DNA from: Chloroflexota bacterium
GTDB lineage: Bacteria > Chloroflexota > Limnocylindria > P2-11E
Direction of reading: 5' to 3'
DNA: 41,330 nt
Assembly (NCBI GenBank): GCA_005889075.1
Contig: VBDQ01000080.1
Span: 31,045-72,374 of the forward strand
Every line of letters begins with the position of its first letter. Positions within the stretch are counted from its first letter, which is position 1. The notes under the pieces were generated by a model. That model did no database searches and was not told where the DNA came from. It worked only from the letters and a program-made list of their open reading frames with translations. Below, one piece after another: positions 9,284 to 17,755 of the stretch. Both the position numbers and the translations under genes were made by a program.

Positions 9284-10330
9284 TTATTTGACGGTGAGGT
9301 CTGTCTTGGGCTTGATCGCGCCGCTCTTGATGTCGGCGAGCGCCTTGTCCGCTGCCGCCTTCGCGTCGGCGGGCACGACACTGTCGAGCTTGCCATAACC
9401 GACGCCGTCGTTGGTTGCGCTGAAGAAGTTGTCGCCGGCCTTGAAGCTGTTGTCCTTGACGGACTTCGACGTGTCGTAGACCGCCTTGTCGACGCGCTTG
9501 ATGGCGCTCGTGATGACGGTGCCCGGCGCGACGTCGATCTGGTCCACGTCGACCCCGATCGCGTACACGCCCTTCTCCTTCGCGGCCGCGATGTAGCCGA
9601 GCCCCGAGCCACCCGCAACCTGGAAAAGGATGTCGCAGTTCTTGCTGATGTGGTTGAGCCCGACTTCCTTGCCCTTCTGCTGGTCGACGAAGTCGTTGCT
9701 GTAGCCGTTGATGATCGTGGCGCTCGGGTCGATCGTCTTGATCGCGTCCTGGTATCCGGCGATGTAGTGGTCGACCGGCGGGATCGGGATGCCACCCATC
9801 GAGCAGAGGGTGTTGTGGGTCGCTTTCCCGACCTTGTTCTTGGCCATCGTCGCCGCGATCACGCCGACGAGGTACCCCGCCTCCTGCTCCTTGAAGAACA
9901 GGTTGGCGACGTTGGGGAGATTCGCGGTGTCGCCCTTGTCGTTCGCGGGCGCGCCGTCGATGATCGCGAACTTCACGTTCGGGAACTGTGTCGCGACCTT
10001 CCACGCCGCGTTCTGCATGAGGAACCCGACGGCGATGACCAGGTCGTAGTTCTGCTGCGCGAACGTCGTCAGGTTCGGAACGTAGTCTTCCTGCTTCTTC
10101 GACTCGATGACCTGCGTCTGGAGGCCGAGGTCCTTCTCGGCCTGGAGACGGCCGGTGTTCGCGGCCTGGTTGAAGCTCTTGTCGTTCAGACCGCCGACGT
10201 CCGTGACCAGACCGACCTTGATCGCTTTGCCCGGAGAAGGCGACGTCCCGGCTGTGCCGCCGGTCCCACCGCCACCGCACGCGGCGGCCACGATGGCCGC
10301 GAGGACGAGATACGCGAGGACACGCTTCAT
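9284..10330 (-). CDS. BMP-family substrate-binding lipoprotein
   Basis: The 348-residue product is a secreted lipoprotein: a basic start, a hydrophobic stretch and the lipobox VAAAC with Cys18, followed by a Gly/Thr/Ser linker. The mature part matches the Bmp/PnrA-like family (PF02608): KVGLVTDVGGLNDKSFNQ near residues 38-55, then VIAVGFLMQNAAWKVA and IAGYQDAIKTIDPSATI. Characterised members bind purine nucleosides (PnrA) or related ligands, and the importer here is of the nucleoside type, but the actual ligand is inference. A strong GAGGAGGT lies 8 bases before the ATG. It is the first gene of the four-gene ABC operon. The 100 bases upstream hold a CAGGGGCCCCTG palindrome at 10375-10386. Confidence 0.93.
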   Translation of the reverse strand: MKRVLAYLVLAAIVAAACGGGGTGGTAGTSPSPGKAIKVGLVTDVGGLNDKSFNQAANTGRLQAEKDLGLQTQVIESKKQEDYVPNLTTFAQQNYDLVIAVGFLMQNAAWKVATQFPNVKFAIIDGAPANDKGDTANLPNVANLFFKEQEAGYLVGVIAATMAKNKVGKATHNTLCSMGGIPIPPVDHYIAGYQDAIKTIDPSATIINGYSNDFVDQQKGKEVGLNHISKNCDILFQVAGGSGLGYIAAAKEKGVYAIGVDVDQIDVAPGTVITSAIKRVDKAVYDTSKSVKDNSFKAGDNFFSATNDGVGYGKLDSVVPADAKAAADKALADIKSGAIKPKTDLTVK

Positions 10331-10430
10331 GCGCGCCTACCTCCTCACCACCGGTTGGGGGGTCGCTTCGCGCCCAGGGGCCCCTGCCCCTGCCCCCAAG
10401 CCCGGTAATTCTGGCGATTCTAGAAGCGTC

Positions 10431-13019
10431 TTAGGCGAAGATGCGCCACAGCACGTAGCCGAGGAAGACGACATACAGGCTCCCGCCGAGCATCAGCGAC
10501 GAGAGCGGCAAGGAGTTCTCGCGTGTTCGCATGCGGAGCTGGGCGTAGACGAGAAGACCCGAGAGCAGCGCGAAGACAGCGGTCAGGACGCCGAAAGGCC
10601 AGCCCTGCGAGGCAGGTCCGAGGTCCCACGGGGTCAGCAGCACGCCGATCGTCACCGGAATGGTCGATTGGAACACCATCGCGCCGGCGACGTTGCCGAG
10701 CGCGATCACGTCCTTGCTATCGCGCGTCCAGATCAAGCTGTTCGCCGCCTCCGGCAGCTCGGTCGCGAGCGGCGCGAGGATGAGCGACACGAGCAACGGG
10801 CTGAAGCTCATCGCGTGCGAGAAGTCCTCCACGAAGTCGGCGAAGAACCGCGCACCCACAACGATCGCGGCAAAGGCGATGACGGTCTGCGCGATCACCA
10901 GCCAGAGCGGCGGAGAGGTCCGCTTGAGATCCGCCCAGCCGAACCGCTCGACGAACGCCGCGAACGTGAGCTCCTCGAACGCCTCCTGCTCCTCCAGTTC
11001 CTCCTCGATGTCCTCGGCGCTCCTTCGGGGCGCGCGCAGGACGAGGAAGAGATAGAAGAAGTACGCCGGCAGGAAGATCCATCCGACGAAGCCCTTTAGG
11101 AAATGAAGCTCCGGTGGAGCGACGGCGAGAGCGAGCGCCAGCGTGTACATGACGAGGAAGAAGGCCAGGTCGCGCTTCGCGTGGGCGGCGTCGACGTGGA
11201 GCGTGTCGCGCTTGCGGCGGGCGCGGAACGCGATCGCGGTCACGCCAATGAGCAGCATGACGAGGGTCCCGAGCATGAACGGCGCGCCGAGGATCGCGCC
11301 GACGCCGATCTCGTCGGAGTCCGGACTATTGGTGAAAACGATCGCGATGATCGGGATGAGGGTTTCGGGTGTCGCGGTGCCGAACGCGGCGAGGATGCTT
11401 CCGGTGGCACCCGCGCTGATCCGCAGCTTGATGCCGAGCCACTCGATCCCGTTCGTAAAGACCTCGGCGCCGACGAGGATGAGCACGAACGCGCCCACGA
11501 TGAGCGCGAGGTCGAGAACGAGGACGGCCGCGAGCGCCAGGACGACGATCGCGAGCCAGCTCGAGAAGAAGTAGAGGGGGTTGCCGCCGCCGGCGATGAG
11601 CGCTTTGCGGAGCTCGCGCTCCATCGAGTCGCCGAGCACAAGGGCGACCACCAGAGGCGCGAGCGGATACTTCAGCTTCCGCAGCCAGTAACCGATCAGA
11701 CCGAACAGCACGGTGATGAACACGTCGAGCATCGAGTTGTTGAGCGAGTACGAGCCGATGATCGAGATCACGACGATGAACGGCGTGATGATCGCGTAGG
11801 GCACGCGCATGATGAGCGCGAGGAGCGGAACGGCGAGCAGGCAGATGATGAACGTCATGAGATGGCCGAGGTAGATGCTCGCGATGAGACCCCAGACGAA
11901 GTCCTGGTGCTCGATGAAGAGCACCGGTCCAGGCTGAAGGCCCCAGATGAAGAGGCCGGCCATGATCACGGCAGAGGTCGGCGAGCCGGGGATCCCGAGC
12001 GTGATCATCGGTACGAGCGAGGCGACGCCAGCTGAATCGGCGGCGCACTGGGGCCCCATGATTCCCGAGATCTCGCCTTTTCCGAAGTTCTCCTTGTTCT
12101 TGGAGTACTGGCGCGCGAGCCCGTACCCGAGGAACGACGCTGCGGTAGCGCCGTGTCCCGGAAGGACGCCGAACAGGAAGCCGAAGATCGAGTTCGAGAG
12201 CACGAGAACGAGCCGCTTGCGGAGCTCGCGGAACGCCTGCGCCACGTCGCGCAAGCCCAGTCGCGCCGAGAGGTTCTCGACGTAGCCGATGCCCTGCTCC
12301 TCCGCCGATGCGAGGATCTCGCCGATGCCGAAGAGGCCGATGGTCACCGGAACGAAGCTGATGCCGGCCAAGAGCGAGATCTGACCGAAGTTGAGCCGCT
12401 GCTCGCCGGTGATCGTGTCGAATCCCACGGCTGCGAGCAGAAGACCGAACGCGAGCATCGCGACACTCTTGACGGGAGCTTCCGCTCCGAGCCCGACGAG
12501 CGTCGCGAACGACAGGACGAACACCGCAAAGAGCTCCGCCGGCCCGAACCGGAGGGCCTCCAACGCGATCGCGAGAGCGAAGAACGTGAAGAGGACCGTC
12601 GCCACAAATGCGCCGACGAACGACGAGACAAAGGAGCTCGCGAGCGCGAGCCCGGGACGACCGAGACGTTTCGCCAGCGGGAAGCCGTCGAACAGCAGGA
12701 CCACCGCCCACGGCTCGCCCGGGATGTTGAAGAGGATCGAGGTGATGACGCCTCCGAAGAGCGCGCCCCAGTAGATGCCGGCCAGCAGGATGATGGCGGT
12801 GGTCGCGTTCGCACCGGGCAGCGAGCCGTGCGCGATGAAGACGGAGATGGGGAGAAGGATCGCGACGCCGCTCGTCCCGCCGAGGCCGGGGAGGACGCCG
12901 ATGATCAGGCCGAGCACCACGCCGACGAGGAGCATCGCGATGTTCACGGGCTGCAAGGCGGTACCGAAGCCTCCGGCAAGGCTGGCGAGCGTCGTGCCGA
13001 AGTAGTTGAAGATCTCCAT
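10431..13019 (-). CDS. TctA (TTT transporter large subunit) fused to a CaCA-type calcium/cation antiporter
   Basis: One uninterrupted 862-codon frame encodes two complete membrane proteins. Residues 1 to about 500 are TctA, the large channel subunit of tripartite tricarboxylate transporters, with its two glycine-rich motifs GVLPGLGGTSGVAILLP (41-57) and GVLPGHGATAASFLGYG (284-300) and the usual C-terminal GDSMERELRKAL. The last TctA helix (about 488-502) passes directly into residues 503-862, a sodium/calcium exchanger-type protein. It shows both inverted alpha repeats: ATGSILAAFGTATPETLIP (538-556) and SPLLVSLILAPLATELPEAA (740-759), each with the key acidic residue, and an acidic cytoplasmic loop (EDIEEELEEQEAFEEL, 669-684) between them. 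The ATG follows the TctB stop with no gap. I know of no standard TctA with such a tail. It may couple carboxylate uptake to cation export; a lost stop between two genes is the alternative. Confidence 0.88.
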   Translation of the reverse strand: MEIFNYFGTTLASLAGGFGTALQPVNIAMLLVGVVLGLIIGVLPGLGGTSGVAILLPISVFIAHGSLPGANATTAIILLAGIYWGALFGGVITSILFNIPGEPWAVVLLFDGFPLAKRLGRPGLALASSFVSSFVGAFVATVLFTFFALAIALEALRFGPAELFAVFVLSFATLVGLGAEAPVKSVAMLAFGLLLAAVGFDTITGEQRLNFGQISLLAGISFVPVTIGLFGIGEILASAEEQGIGYVENLSARLGLRDVAQAFRELRKRLVLVLSNSIFGFLFGVLPGHGATAASFLGYGLARQYSKNKENFGKGEISGIMGPQCAADSAGVASLVPMITLGIPGSPTSAVIMAGLFIWGLQPGPVLFIEHQDFVWGLIASIYLGHLMTFIICLLAVPLLALIMRVPYAIITPFIVVISIIGSYSLNNSMLDVFITVLFGLIGYWLRKLKYPLAPLVVALVLGDSMERELRKALIAGGGNPLYFFSSWLAIVVLALAAVLVLDLALIVGAFVLILVGAEVFTNGIEWLGIKLRISAGATGSILAAFGTATPETLIPIIAIVFTNSPDSDEIGVGAILGAPFMLGTLVMLLIGVTAIAFRARRKRDTLHVDAAHAKRDLAFFLVMYTLALALAVAPPELHFLKGFVGWIFLPAYFFYLFLVLRAPRRSAEDIEEELEEQEAFEELTFAAFVERFGWADLKRTSPPLWLVIAQTVIAFAAIVVGARFFADFVEDFSHAMSFSPLLVSLILAPLATELPEAANSLIWTRDSKDVIALGNVAGAMVFQSTIPVTIGVLLTPWDLGPASQGWPFGVLTAVFALLSGLLVYAQLRMRTRENSLPLSSLMLGGSLYVVFLGYVLWRIFA

Positions 13020-13550
13020 CTAGAAGGGAGCGATCCCGCGTTCGTAGAGGAAGCTCTTGGGGAGCGTCACCTGAAAGCCGAGCTCGAACGCCGCGAAGAT
13101 CACCAGCGGGAACGCGAGCGCGATGAGACCTACCCACCAGATCCGGTAACGGCCGATCCACCACGCGAACCCGCCCATGTACAGGCCCGTCGCGATGTAG
13201 AAGCCGAGCGGAGGGATGACGGTGTACGTGATGTCGCCGCTCTGCCAGCCGACGCCGCCGATGAGGATCGTGTAGAAGAGCATGGGGACCGCGAGCTTGA
13301 GGACCGCGAATACGCCTTCGCGCCCGCTGAAGACGCCGGCCTCATCGGTTTGATTCGTGACGAGAGTGCGATAGAGGACGACGACCCCGGCGATCCCCAT
13401 GATCGCCGCGGTCCAGAAGGGATACCACCGCGAGCCGACGTCACCCGGCGCTGTGCCCACCGAGGGTGAGAAGGCCGCGCGCGAGTCGAACATGGCGACG
13501 GCGGCGATCGCGATGATCGCCGCCGCCGTCGCTAACTGGTAGGGCCGCAC
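13020..13550 (-). CDS. tctB: TctB-like small membrane subunit of TTT transporter
   Basis: The 176-residue protein has about five hydrophobic segments: residues 5-21, then 45-60 after a soluble loop, 82-100, 113-130 and 135-155. SRWYPFWTAAIMGIAGVVVL is typical of the TctB family (PF07331), whose members assist the large TctA channel. Sequence conservation in this family is weak, so much of the identification rests on position: it lies between the TctC binding protein (10 bases upstream) and TctA, whose ATG starts immediately after this TAG. No abnormal features are seen apart from the fused partner. Confidence 0.82.
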   Translation of the reverse strand: MRPYQLATAAAIIAIAAVAMFDSRAAFSPSVGTAPGDVGSRWYPFWTAAIMGIAGVVVLYRTLVTNQTDEAGVFSGREGVFAVLKLAVPMLFYTILIGGVGWQSGDITYTVIPPLGFYIATGLYMGGFAWWIGRYRIWWVGLIALAFPLVIFAAFELGFQVTLPKSFLYERGIAPF

Positions 13551-13560
13551 GAAGCGGTCG

Positions 13561-14583
13561 TCAGACCCACTTGAACTTTGTGGCGATGTCCTGGTGCAGC
13601 TGTTGGTACTGCAGGATGAATTGGCGGAAGTCGAGCCCGCTGCGGAAGTCGGGATTGAGCGTCTGGTCGGTCATGAACTTCTTCCACTCGTCGGAGTCGT
13701 AGACCTTCTTGAACACGTCCACCCAGAAGGCCTGCTGCTGAGGCGAGAGGCCCGGCGGCGCCATGATCGCACGCATGATGTAGTAGTCGTCGATCGGGAT
13801 GCCCTGCGACTTGCACGTCGCAAGGCCGGTGTAAGGACCGCTCTTCGGCGAGTCCGGAAGGAACGCACAGAGCGGCCGCATCTTCTTCGGGTTCGCCTGG
13901 TAGAGCGCGAGCCCCTCGCTCGGGTTGTTCACCGAGGCGACGACGCCGCCCTGGTGCCCGGCCACGGCTGCCGCGACGGTCGCGCCGGACGTCTGCGGAA
14001 CGTAGGTGAACGGCTTGGTCTTCATCGTATCCGCGATCCGGTCGAAGAGCGCCTCGTCCTCTTGCTTGGAGCCAGTCCCCGCCACGGTGAGCGAATCCTT
14101 CTGCGCCGCCGCGACGAAGTCCTGCGCCGTCTTCCACGGGCTGTCGTCGTTGACCCAGAGGAAGAACGGATCGAGCGCCATGTTCGCGATCGGGGTGAAG
14201 TCGGTGGCCTTGTAAGGAAGCTTCTGGGTGATGATCGTCGTGAAGAAGCTATTGAGGGTGATCATGATGTAGTGCATGTCACCCTTGTGGTCATACACAT
14301 AGGTGAATGCGACTGCGCCCGAGCCTCCCTCTTTGTTGGTCGGTTGTACCGGCTGCGGCGAGAAGTTCTTGCTCGCGATGATCGCCTGCATCGCTCGTGC
14401 GTAGATGTCCGATCCGCCTCCCGGCGCCGTGCTGATGACGAACTCCACCGGTCTTGTCGGCTGGGCCGCCGCCGGTGACGCACCAGCGGACCCGCTCGGG
14501 CTGGGGGTCCCGCCGGTCTGGCTTGCACAGGCGGTCAGGGTGATGAGCGCTACCGCCAGGATCGCTACGGTCGAACGCCTCAT
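13561..14583 (-). CDS. tctC: TctC-like substrate-binding lipoprotein of TTT transporter
   Basis: The 340-residue product begins with a lipoprotein signal ending in LTAC (Cys19) and an Ala/Pro/Ser linker. The mature protein matches the Bug/TctC family: RPVEFVISTAPGGGSDIYARAMQ near residues 45-67, the ligand-binding loop PGGGSD, then PVQPTNKEGGSGAVAFTYV. A usual member binds a tricarboxylate or another carboxylate in the periplasm or at the outer membrane face. GGAGGT lies 9 bases before the ATG. It is the first gene of the three-gene TTT operon. The ligand (citrate, tartrate, terephthalate, nicotinate and others are known for the family) cannot be told from the sequence. Confidence 0.9.
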   Translation of the reverse strand: MRRSTVAILAVALITLTACASQTGGTPSPSGSAGASPAAAQPTRPVEFVISTAPGGGSDIYARAMQAIIASKNFSPQPVQPTNKEGGSGAVAFTYVYDHKGDMHYIMITLNSFFTTIITQKLPYKATDFTPIANMALDPFFLWVNDDSPWKTAQDFVAAAQKDSLTVAGTGSKQEDEALFDRIADTMKTKPFTYVPQTSGATVAAAVAGHQGGVVASVNNPSEGLALYQANPKKMRPLCAFLPDSPKSGPYTGLATCKSQGIPIDDYYIMRAIMAPPGLSPQQQAFWVDVFKKVYDSDEWKKFMTDQTLNPDFRSGLDFRQFILQYQQLHQDIATKFKWV

Positions 14584-14749
14584 TTGCCTCGCACCTCCAA
14601 AAGTAGGTACGCCGGCGGGTGTCTAAGGGGTCACACCGGCGGTCTGACCGCCACACATCCTGTCACAATGGGCGAAGCAGGTCGGCACGGGGCGTGCGTG
14701 TGGCCGAGCCAAGCTCGACCCGGAATCTATCCGGGCAAGGAGTGTGGGC
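14584..14749. promoter_or_regulatory. Divergent intergenic region between TTT operon and ilvE
   Basis: These 166 bases separate the start codons of the TctC gene (minus) and the aminotransferase (plus), so promoters for both must lie here. I see ribosome binding sites on both sides (GGAGGT for tctC, AAGGAG for ilvE) but no convincing pair of -35 and -10 boxes. A GGTCACACCGGCGGTCTGACC stretch around 14629-14649 contains GGTC and GACC arms and could be an operator. This is weak. Confidence 0.4.
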
Positions 14750-15718
14750 ATGGTGCAGGAGCTGACCAGACCGACCTCGCTTCGGCGTGGCGCCGCGCCA
14801 GATACCGCGTGGGCCTTCCTCGATGGATCGTTTGTTCCGGTGCGCGACGCGAAGGTGAGCGTCCTCACCCATGCGTTCAATTACGGAACCGGCGTCTTCG
14901 AGGGGATCCGCGCCTACTGGAATGCCGAGGAAGGCCAGCTCTACGGCCTCCATCTCAAGGAGCACTACCAGCGTCTGCACCGCTCCTGCCGGATCATGCG
15001 GATCGGACTGCCTTACACGGCAGAGGACCTGGTCGGCATCACCCTCGAGCTCCTCCGAAAGTGCGGCTACCGCGAGGACGCCTACGTCCGGCCCATCGCG
15101 TACAAATCGAGCCCGCTCATCGGCGTCAGGCTCCACGACCTCGAGGACGCCTTCACCGTCTTCGCCGTTCCCTTCGGGACATACATCGACATCGACCGCG
15201 GTATCTCTTGCGGTGTCTCGAGCTGGCGCCGCACTGATGACAACGCGATCCCGGCGCGAAGCAAGATCACGGGCGCGTACGTCAATGCGGCGCTCGCGAA
15301 GACCGAGGCGCAGGAGGCCGGGTTCGACGAGGCCATCGTGTTGACGCAGGACGGTCATGTCTCCGAGGGCAGCGCCGAGAACCTCTTCCTCGTCCGCGAC
15401 GGGATCCTCGTGACGCCGCCAGCGACCGACAACATCCTCGAGGGGATCGTTCGGTCCTCGGTCCTCAAGATCGCGGCGGACACTGGGATCAACACGGCGA
15501 TCCGTCAGGTGGACCGCACCGAGCTCTATGTCGCCGATGAGGTCTTCCTGTGCGGTACCGGGGCGCAGATCTCGCCGGTCACCAGCATCGACCACCGCCA
15601 GATCGGCAAAGGCGAGCCCGGTCCGATCACCACGAAGATCAGCCGCGTCTACTTCGACGCGGTCCGCGGCAAGGCGGCGCAGTATCGCTCGTGGGTCACC
15701 CCCGTCTACAAGCGTTGA
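14750..15718 (+). CDS. ilvE: Branched-chain amino acid aminotransferase (fold-type IV PLP enzyme)
   Basis: The 322-residue enzyme transfers the amino group between Leu/Ile/Val and 2-oxoglutarate. Fold-type IV hallmarks are present in order: FLDGSFVPVRDAKVSVLTHAFNYGTGVFEGIRAY at the start, AYVRPIAYKSSPLIGV, the PLP lysine in RSKITGAYVNAALAK (Lys172), EGSAENLFLV, and the phosphate-binding CGTGAQISPV near the end. It is of normal length. I chose ATG at 14750 because AAGGAG is 7 bases upstream; a GTG two codons earlier is too close to that site. A close relative, D-amino acid transaminase or aminodeoxychorismate lyase, is less likely given the FEGIRAY and ARSKITG motifs. It stands alone apart from a tiny overlapping downstream frame. 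Confidence 0.93.
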   Translation: MVQELTRPTSLRRGAAPDTAWAFLDGSFVPVRDAKVSVLTHAFNYGTGVFEGIRAYWNAEEGQLYGLHLKEHYQRLHRSCRIMRIGLPYTAEDLVGITLELLRKCGYREDAYVRPIAYKSSPLIGVRLHDLEDAFTVFAVPFGTYIDIDRGISCGVSSWRRTDDNAIPARSKITGAYVNAALAKTEAQEAGFDEAIVLTQDGHVSEGSAENLFLVRDGILVTPPATDNILEGIVRSSVLKIAADTGINTAIRQVDRTELYVADEVFLCGTGAQISPVTSIDHRQIGKGEPGPITTKISRVYFDAVRGKAAQYRSWVTPVYKR

Positions 15719-15939
15719 CCGCCAAGAAGAAGCAAAAGAAGGACGGCCGACTTCGCGGCATCGTGCGCGCGATCGAGAGTGCCGGCCGCGACGCTGACCT
15801 CGCCCGCCGTAGCGCTGCCGATCCCGCATTCCGACGCCGCGTCCAGGCGGATCGCCGCGGTGCGCTCTCTTCGTTCCGCGCCGTCAAAGACGCGCTCGCC
15901 GATCGCGAAAAGATTCAGAAGGCGAAGCGGAAGAGCTAG
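15715..15939 (+). CDS. Small basic protein, unknown function
   Basis: A 74-residue frame starts at a TTG that overlaps the ilvE stop as TTGA, the coupling arrangement used elsewhere in the window. The product is highly basic: it opens with AKKKQKKDGRLRG and ends with EKIQKAKRKS, with a helical Ala/Arg/Asp-rich middle (RRSAADPAFRRRVQADRRG). It has no membrane segment or recognisable domain. A nucleic-acid-binding role would suit the charge but nothing else supports it. It could be a chance frame, since the codon bias of this GC-rich DNA leaves many frames open. The first copy of the hairpin repeat begins 17 bases after its stop. Confidence 0.45.
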   Translation: MTAKKKQKKDGRLRGIVRAIESAGRDADLARRSAADPAFRRRVQADRRGALSSFRAVKDALADREKIQKAKRKS

Positions 15940-15956
15940 GGCGCGCGCCGACCCGA

Positions 15957-16121
15957 CGCCGTTGCGGGTGACACGGGGGAGTGGGTTGCGCGCGAGCGGT
16001 GGGTGCCCTGGGCCGCGGCCGCCGCCCAGCCTAGAACGCCGCGGCCCGCGTGGGCGGCGGCCAGGCGGCCAGGGTGCCGTTCGCGCGCGACCCCGACCCC
16101 GTGACAGGACCCGCAACGGCG
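15957..16121 (-). repeat. Dispersed hairpin element, copy A (inverted orientation)
   Basis: The outer stem is a perfect 13-base inverted repeat, CGCCGTTGCGGGT at 15957-15969 with ACCCGCAACGGCG at 16109-16121. Inside it, CACGGGGGAGTGGG on the left and CCGACCCCGTGACAGGACCC on the right match the conserved arms of copies B and C in reverse complement. Further nested stems follow: GGCCGCCGCCCA with TGGGCGGCGGCC, or GGGCCGCGGC with GCCGCGGCCC. On the minus strand it begins 8 bases after the LCP gene's stop, the same relation to an upstream gene that copies B and C show on the plus strand. Its loop region is diverged from B and C. Confidence 0.8.
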
Positions 16122-16129
16122 GGAGACGG

Positions 16130-17755
16130 CTAGCGCCCTAAGTCCGTAGCGAGTCCTTTCCAATCGCTGCCCACGCGAACGACGATGTCGGCGGATGTCG
16201 GATCGCCGCTCGGGAATGCGTCGACGGGCAGCCCGCCCAGCTGCTGGGCCAGCGCGTTCGCGGTGTAGCGCTTGGCGCTGTTCCGGACGAGCACCGCGGA
16301 GCGGCCGGCGCTCCCATTCGTGACGATCGACACGGTGAAGGAGCGCTCGGCGAGCCGATCGGCGACGGTCTGGGCGAGGCCCGCGCGGCCTCCGGTGTTC
16401 CGAACTTCGATGCTCGCGCCTTCGGCTTTGACCTGCGGGTCATAGAAGATGGTCGCGGCCAGATCGCGCACTTTCGCGGCGTCCGGAAGGAGGAAGAAGC
16501 CGGCGTCGCTGCTCGAGAAATTCAGCTCGCAGTGGGGGTAATCCCCGCCGCACGGATACAACACCTCGCTGCGGATCGCGTTCCCATCGATGCCCGACCC
16601 CACGCGCGCGAGCGGCAGCACGTTCGCAGGATCGAAATTCGTTTGCACGGCGCTGCCGACGTTGTCCACGATGGCCGGGAGACTGCGGAATAGGTCGCCA
16701 TCGACCAGGCGTTGGCGTAGCGCGCTCAGCACCTGTTGCTGGCGTCCGGCGCGGCTGTAGTCGTTGCTGTCGTGGCGTGAACGCGCGTACCGCAAGGCGA
16801 GAGCGCCGTCCATGAGCTGCGGTCCCGTGGTGATGTCGAGCCGCTCGACGCCGTAATCCGGGGTTGGATAGGTCTCGTCGCGAACTGGGCGCTGGACATC
16901 GACGATGACGCCGCCGACGGCGTTCACGATCTTGGTGAAGGCATCGAAGTCCACCAAGGCATATGAGTTGATGTGGATGCCAAGCAGGTCTTCGACGACG
17001 CGCTTGGCGAGATCGGCTCCACCAAACGCGTAGGCGGCGTTGATCTTGTCGGTGAGGAGCCCGGGACGGTTGATATAGACGTCACGCGGGATCGATAGCA
17101 TCGCCGCAGTCTTGTTCAGCGGGTCAAGGCTCAGGACGATCATGGTGTCCGTGTTCTGTGTGGTGGTGTCGCCGGGCCGCGAGTCAATGCCGAGGAGCAG
17201 AACATTGAGCCGCTCGTTCCCGGTCCACGCGGGAGGCGGGGTCTCGCCGCCGGGATTCCCAAGGAGCGGCGCGTTGGCGATGGGCGCGAAGATCTTCGCG
17301 GCGAGTCCAGCCCACGGGGCGGATCCGCGGTATGCCGCGGCATAGAAAGTGACGAGGAAGACGCAGACGAGTCCGAGCGCGAAATAGTCGAACGCGCGGC
17401 GCCCGCGGAACGCGCCGAGCCCCGTGAGCCTACCGGCGAACGCGTCGGCGACGACATATACGTGGTAGATGAAGAACAGGCCGGCGACGAGGAACGTGAA
17501 GCCCGGCGCGTTTCGCAACACGAGGGTGGTGAGCGGGTCGGCGATCGCGATAAATGCGCCGCTGAGCAGCACGACGAAGATCGGGACGAGGATCATCAGG
17601 ATCCCACGGACCCATCGGCCGCCGTACATCTGCCCCAGCCCTGGGAGGAGCCCGGAGAGGATCGCAGCGAATCCGGGAGAGCCATTCATGCGTTCGGCTG
17701 CCAATGTGCGCGGGCGAGACTCGTGCGTCCGCGTGCTCGGCATCCGATTCGACAT
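16130..17755 (-). CDS. LytR-CpsA-Psr (LCP) family protein with C-terminal LytR_C domain
   Basis: The 541-residue membrane protein has four or so helices in its first 145 residues (a small GLLPGLGQMYGGRW block near 36-48 is typical of short TM2-like regions). An extracellular LCP domain follows at about 183-350: LLLGIDSRPGD, NTDTMIVLSLDP, SIPRDVYIN, DKINAAYAFGG and RYARSRHDSNDYSRAGRQQQ, with the arginines and aspartates that bind the lipid pyrophosphate. A LytR_C domain lies at about 450-541. LCP enzymes move glycopolymers from a lipid carrier onto peptidoglycan or other envelope acceptors. The extra N-terminal helices are unusual, since most members have one. TACCCT lies 9 bases before the ATG, suggesting a leaderless mRNA. 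It is divergent from a membrane-protein gene. Confidence 0.9.
   Translation of the reverse strand: MSNRMPSTRTHESRPRTLAAERMNGSPGFAAILSGLLPGLGQMYGGRWVRGILMILVPIFVVLLSGAFIAIADPLTTLVLRNAPGFTFLVAGLFFIYHVYVVADAFAGRLTGLGAFRGRRAFDYFALGLVCVFLVTFYAAAYRGSAPWAGLAAKIFAPIANAPLLGNPGGETPPPAWTGNERLNVLLLGIDSRPGDTTTQNTDTMIVLSLDPLNKTAAMLSIPRDVYINRPGLLTDKINAAYAFGGADLAKRVVEDLLGIHINSYALVDFDAFTKIVNAVGGVIVDVQRPVRDETYPTPDYGVERLDITTGPQLMDGALALRYARSRHDSNDYSRAGRQQQVLSALRQRLVDGDLFRSLPAIVDNVGSAVQTNFDPANVLPLARVGSGIDGNAIRSEVLYPCGGDYPHCELNFSSSDAGFFLLPDAAKVRDLAATIFYDPQVKAEGASIEVRNTGGRAGLAQTVADRLAERSFTVSIVTNGSAGRSAVLVRNSAKRYTANALAQQLGGLPVDAFPSGDPTSADIVVRVGSDWKGLATDLGR

Noticed and set aside
10375..10386. CAGGGGCCCCTG palindrome between the BMP lipoprotein and the TTT operon
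   Set aside because: It is a short palindrome in a very GC-rich gap with no T-run; it could be part of a terminator after the TctA-antiporter stop, but nothing supports it.
12153..13469. 438-codon plus-strand frame opposite the TctA-antiporter and TctB genes
   Set aside because: It is extremely rich in Arg, Glu and Asp, with repeats of these residues, and is an antisense shadow of the membrane-protein genes.
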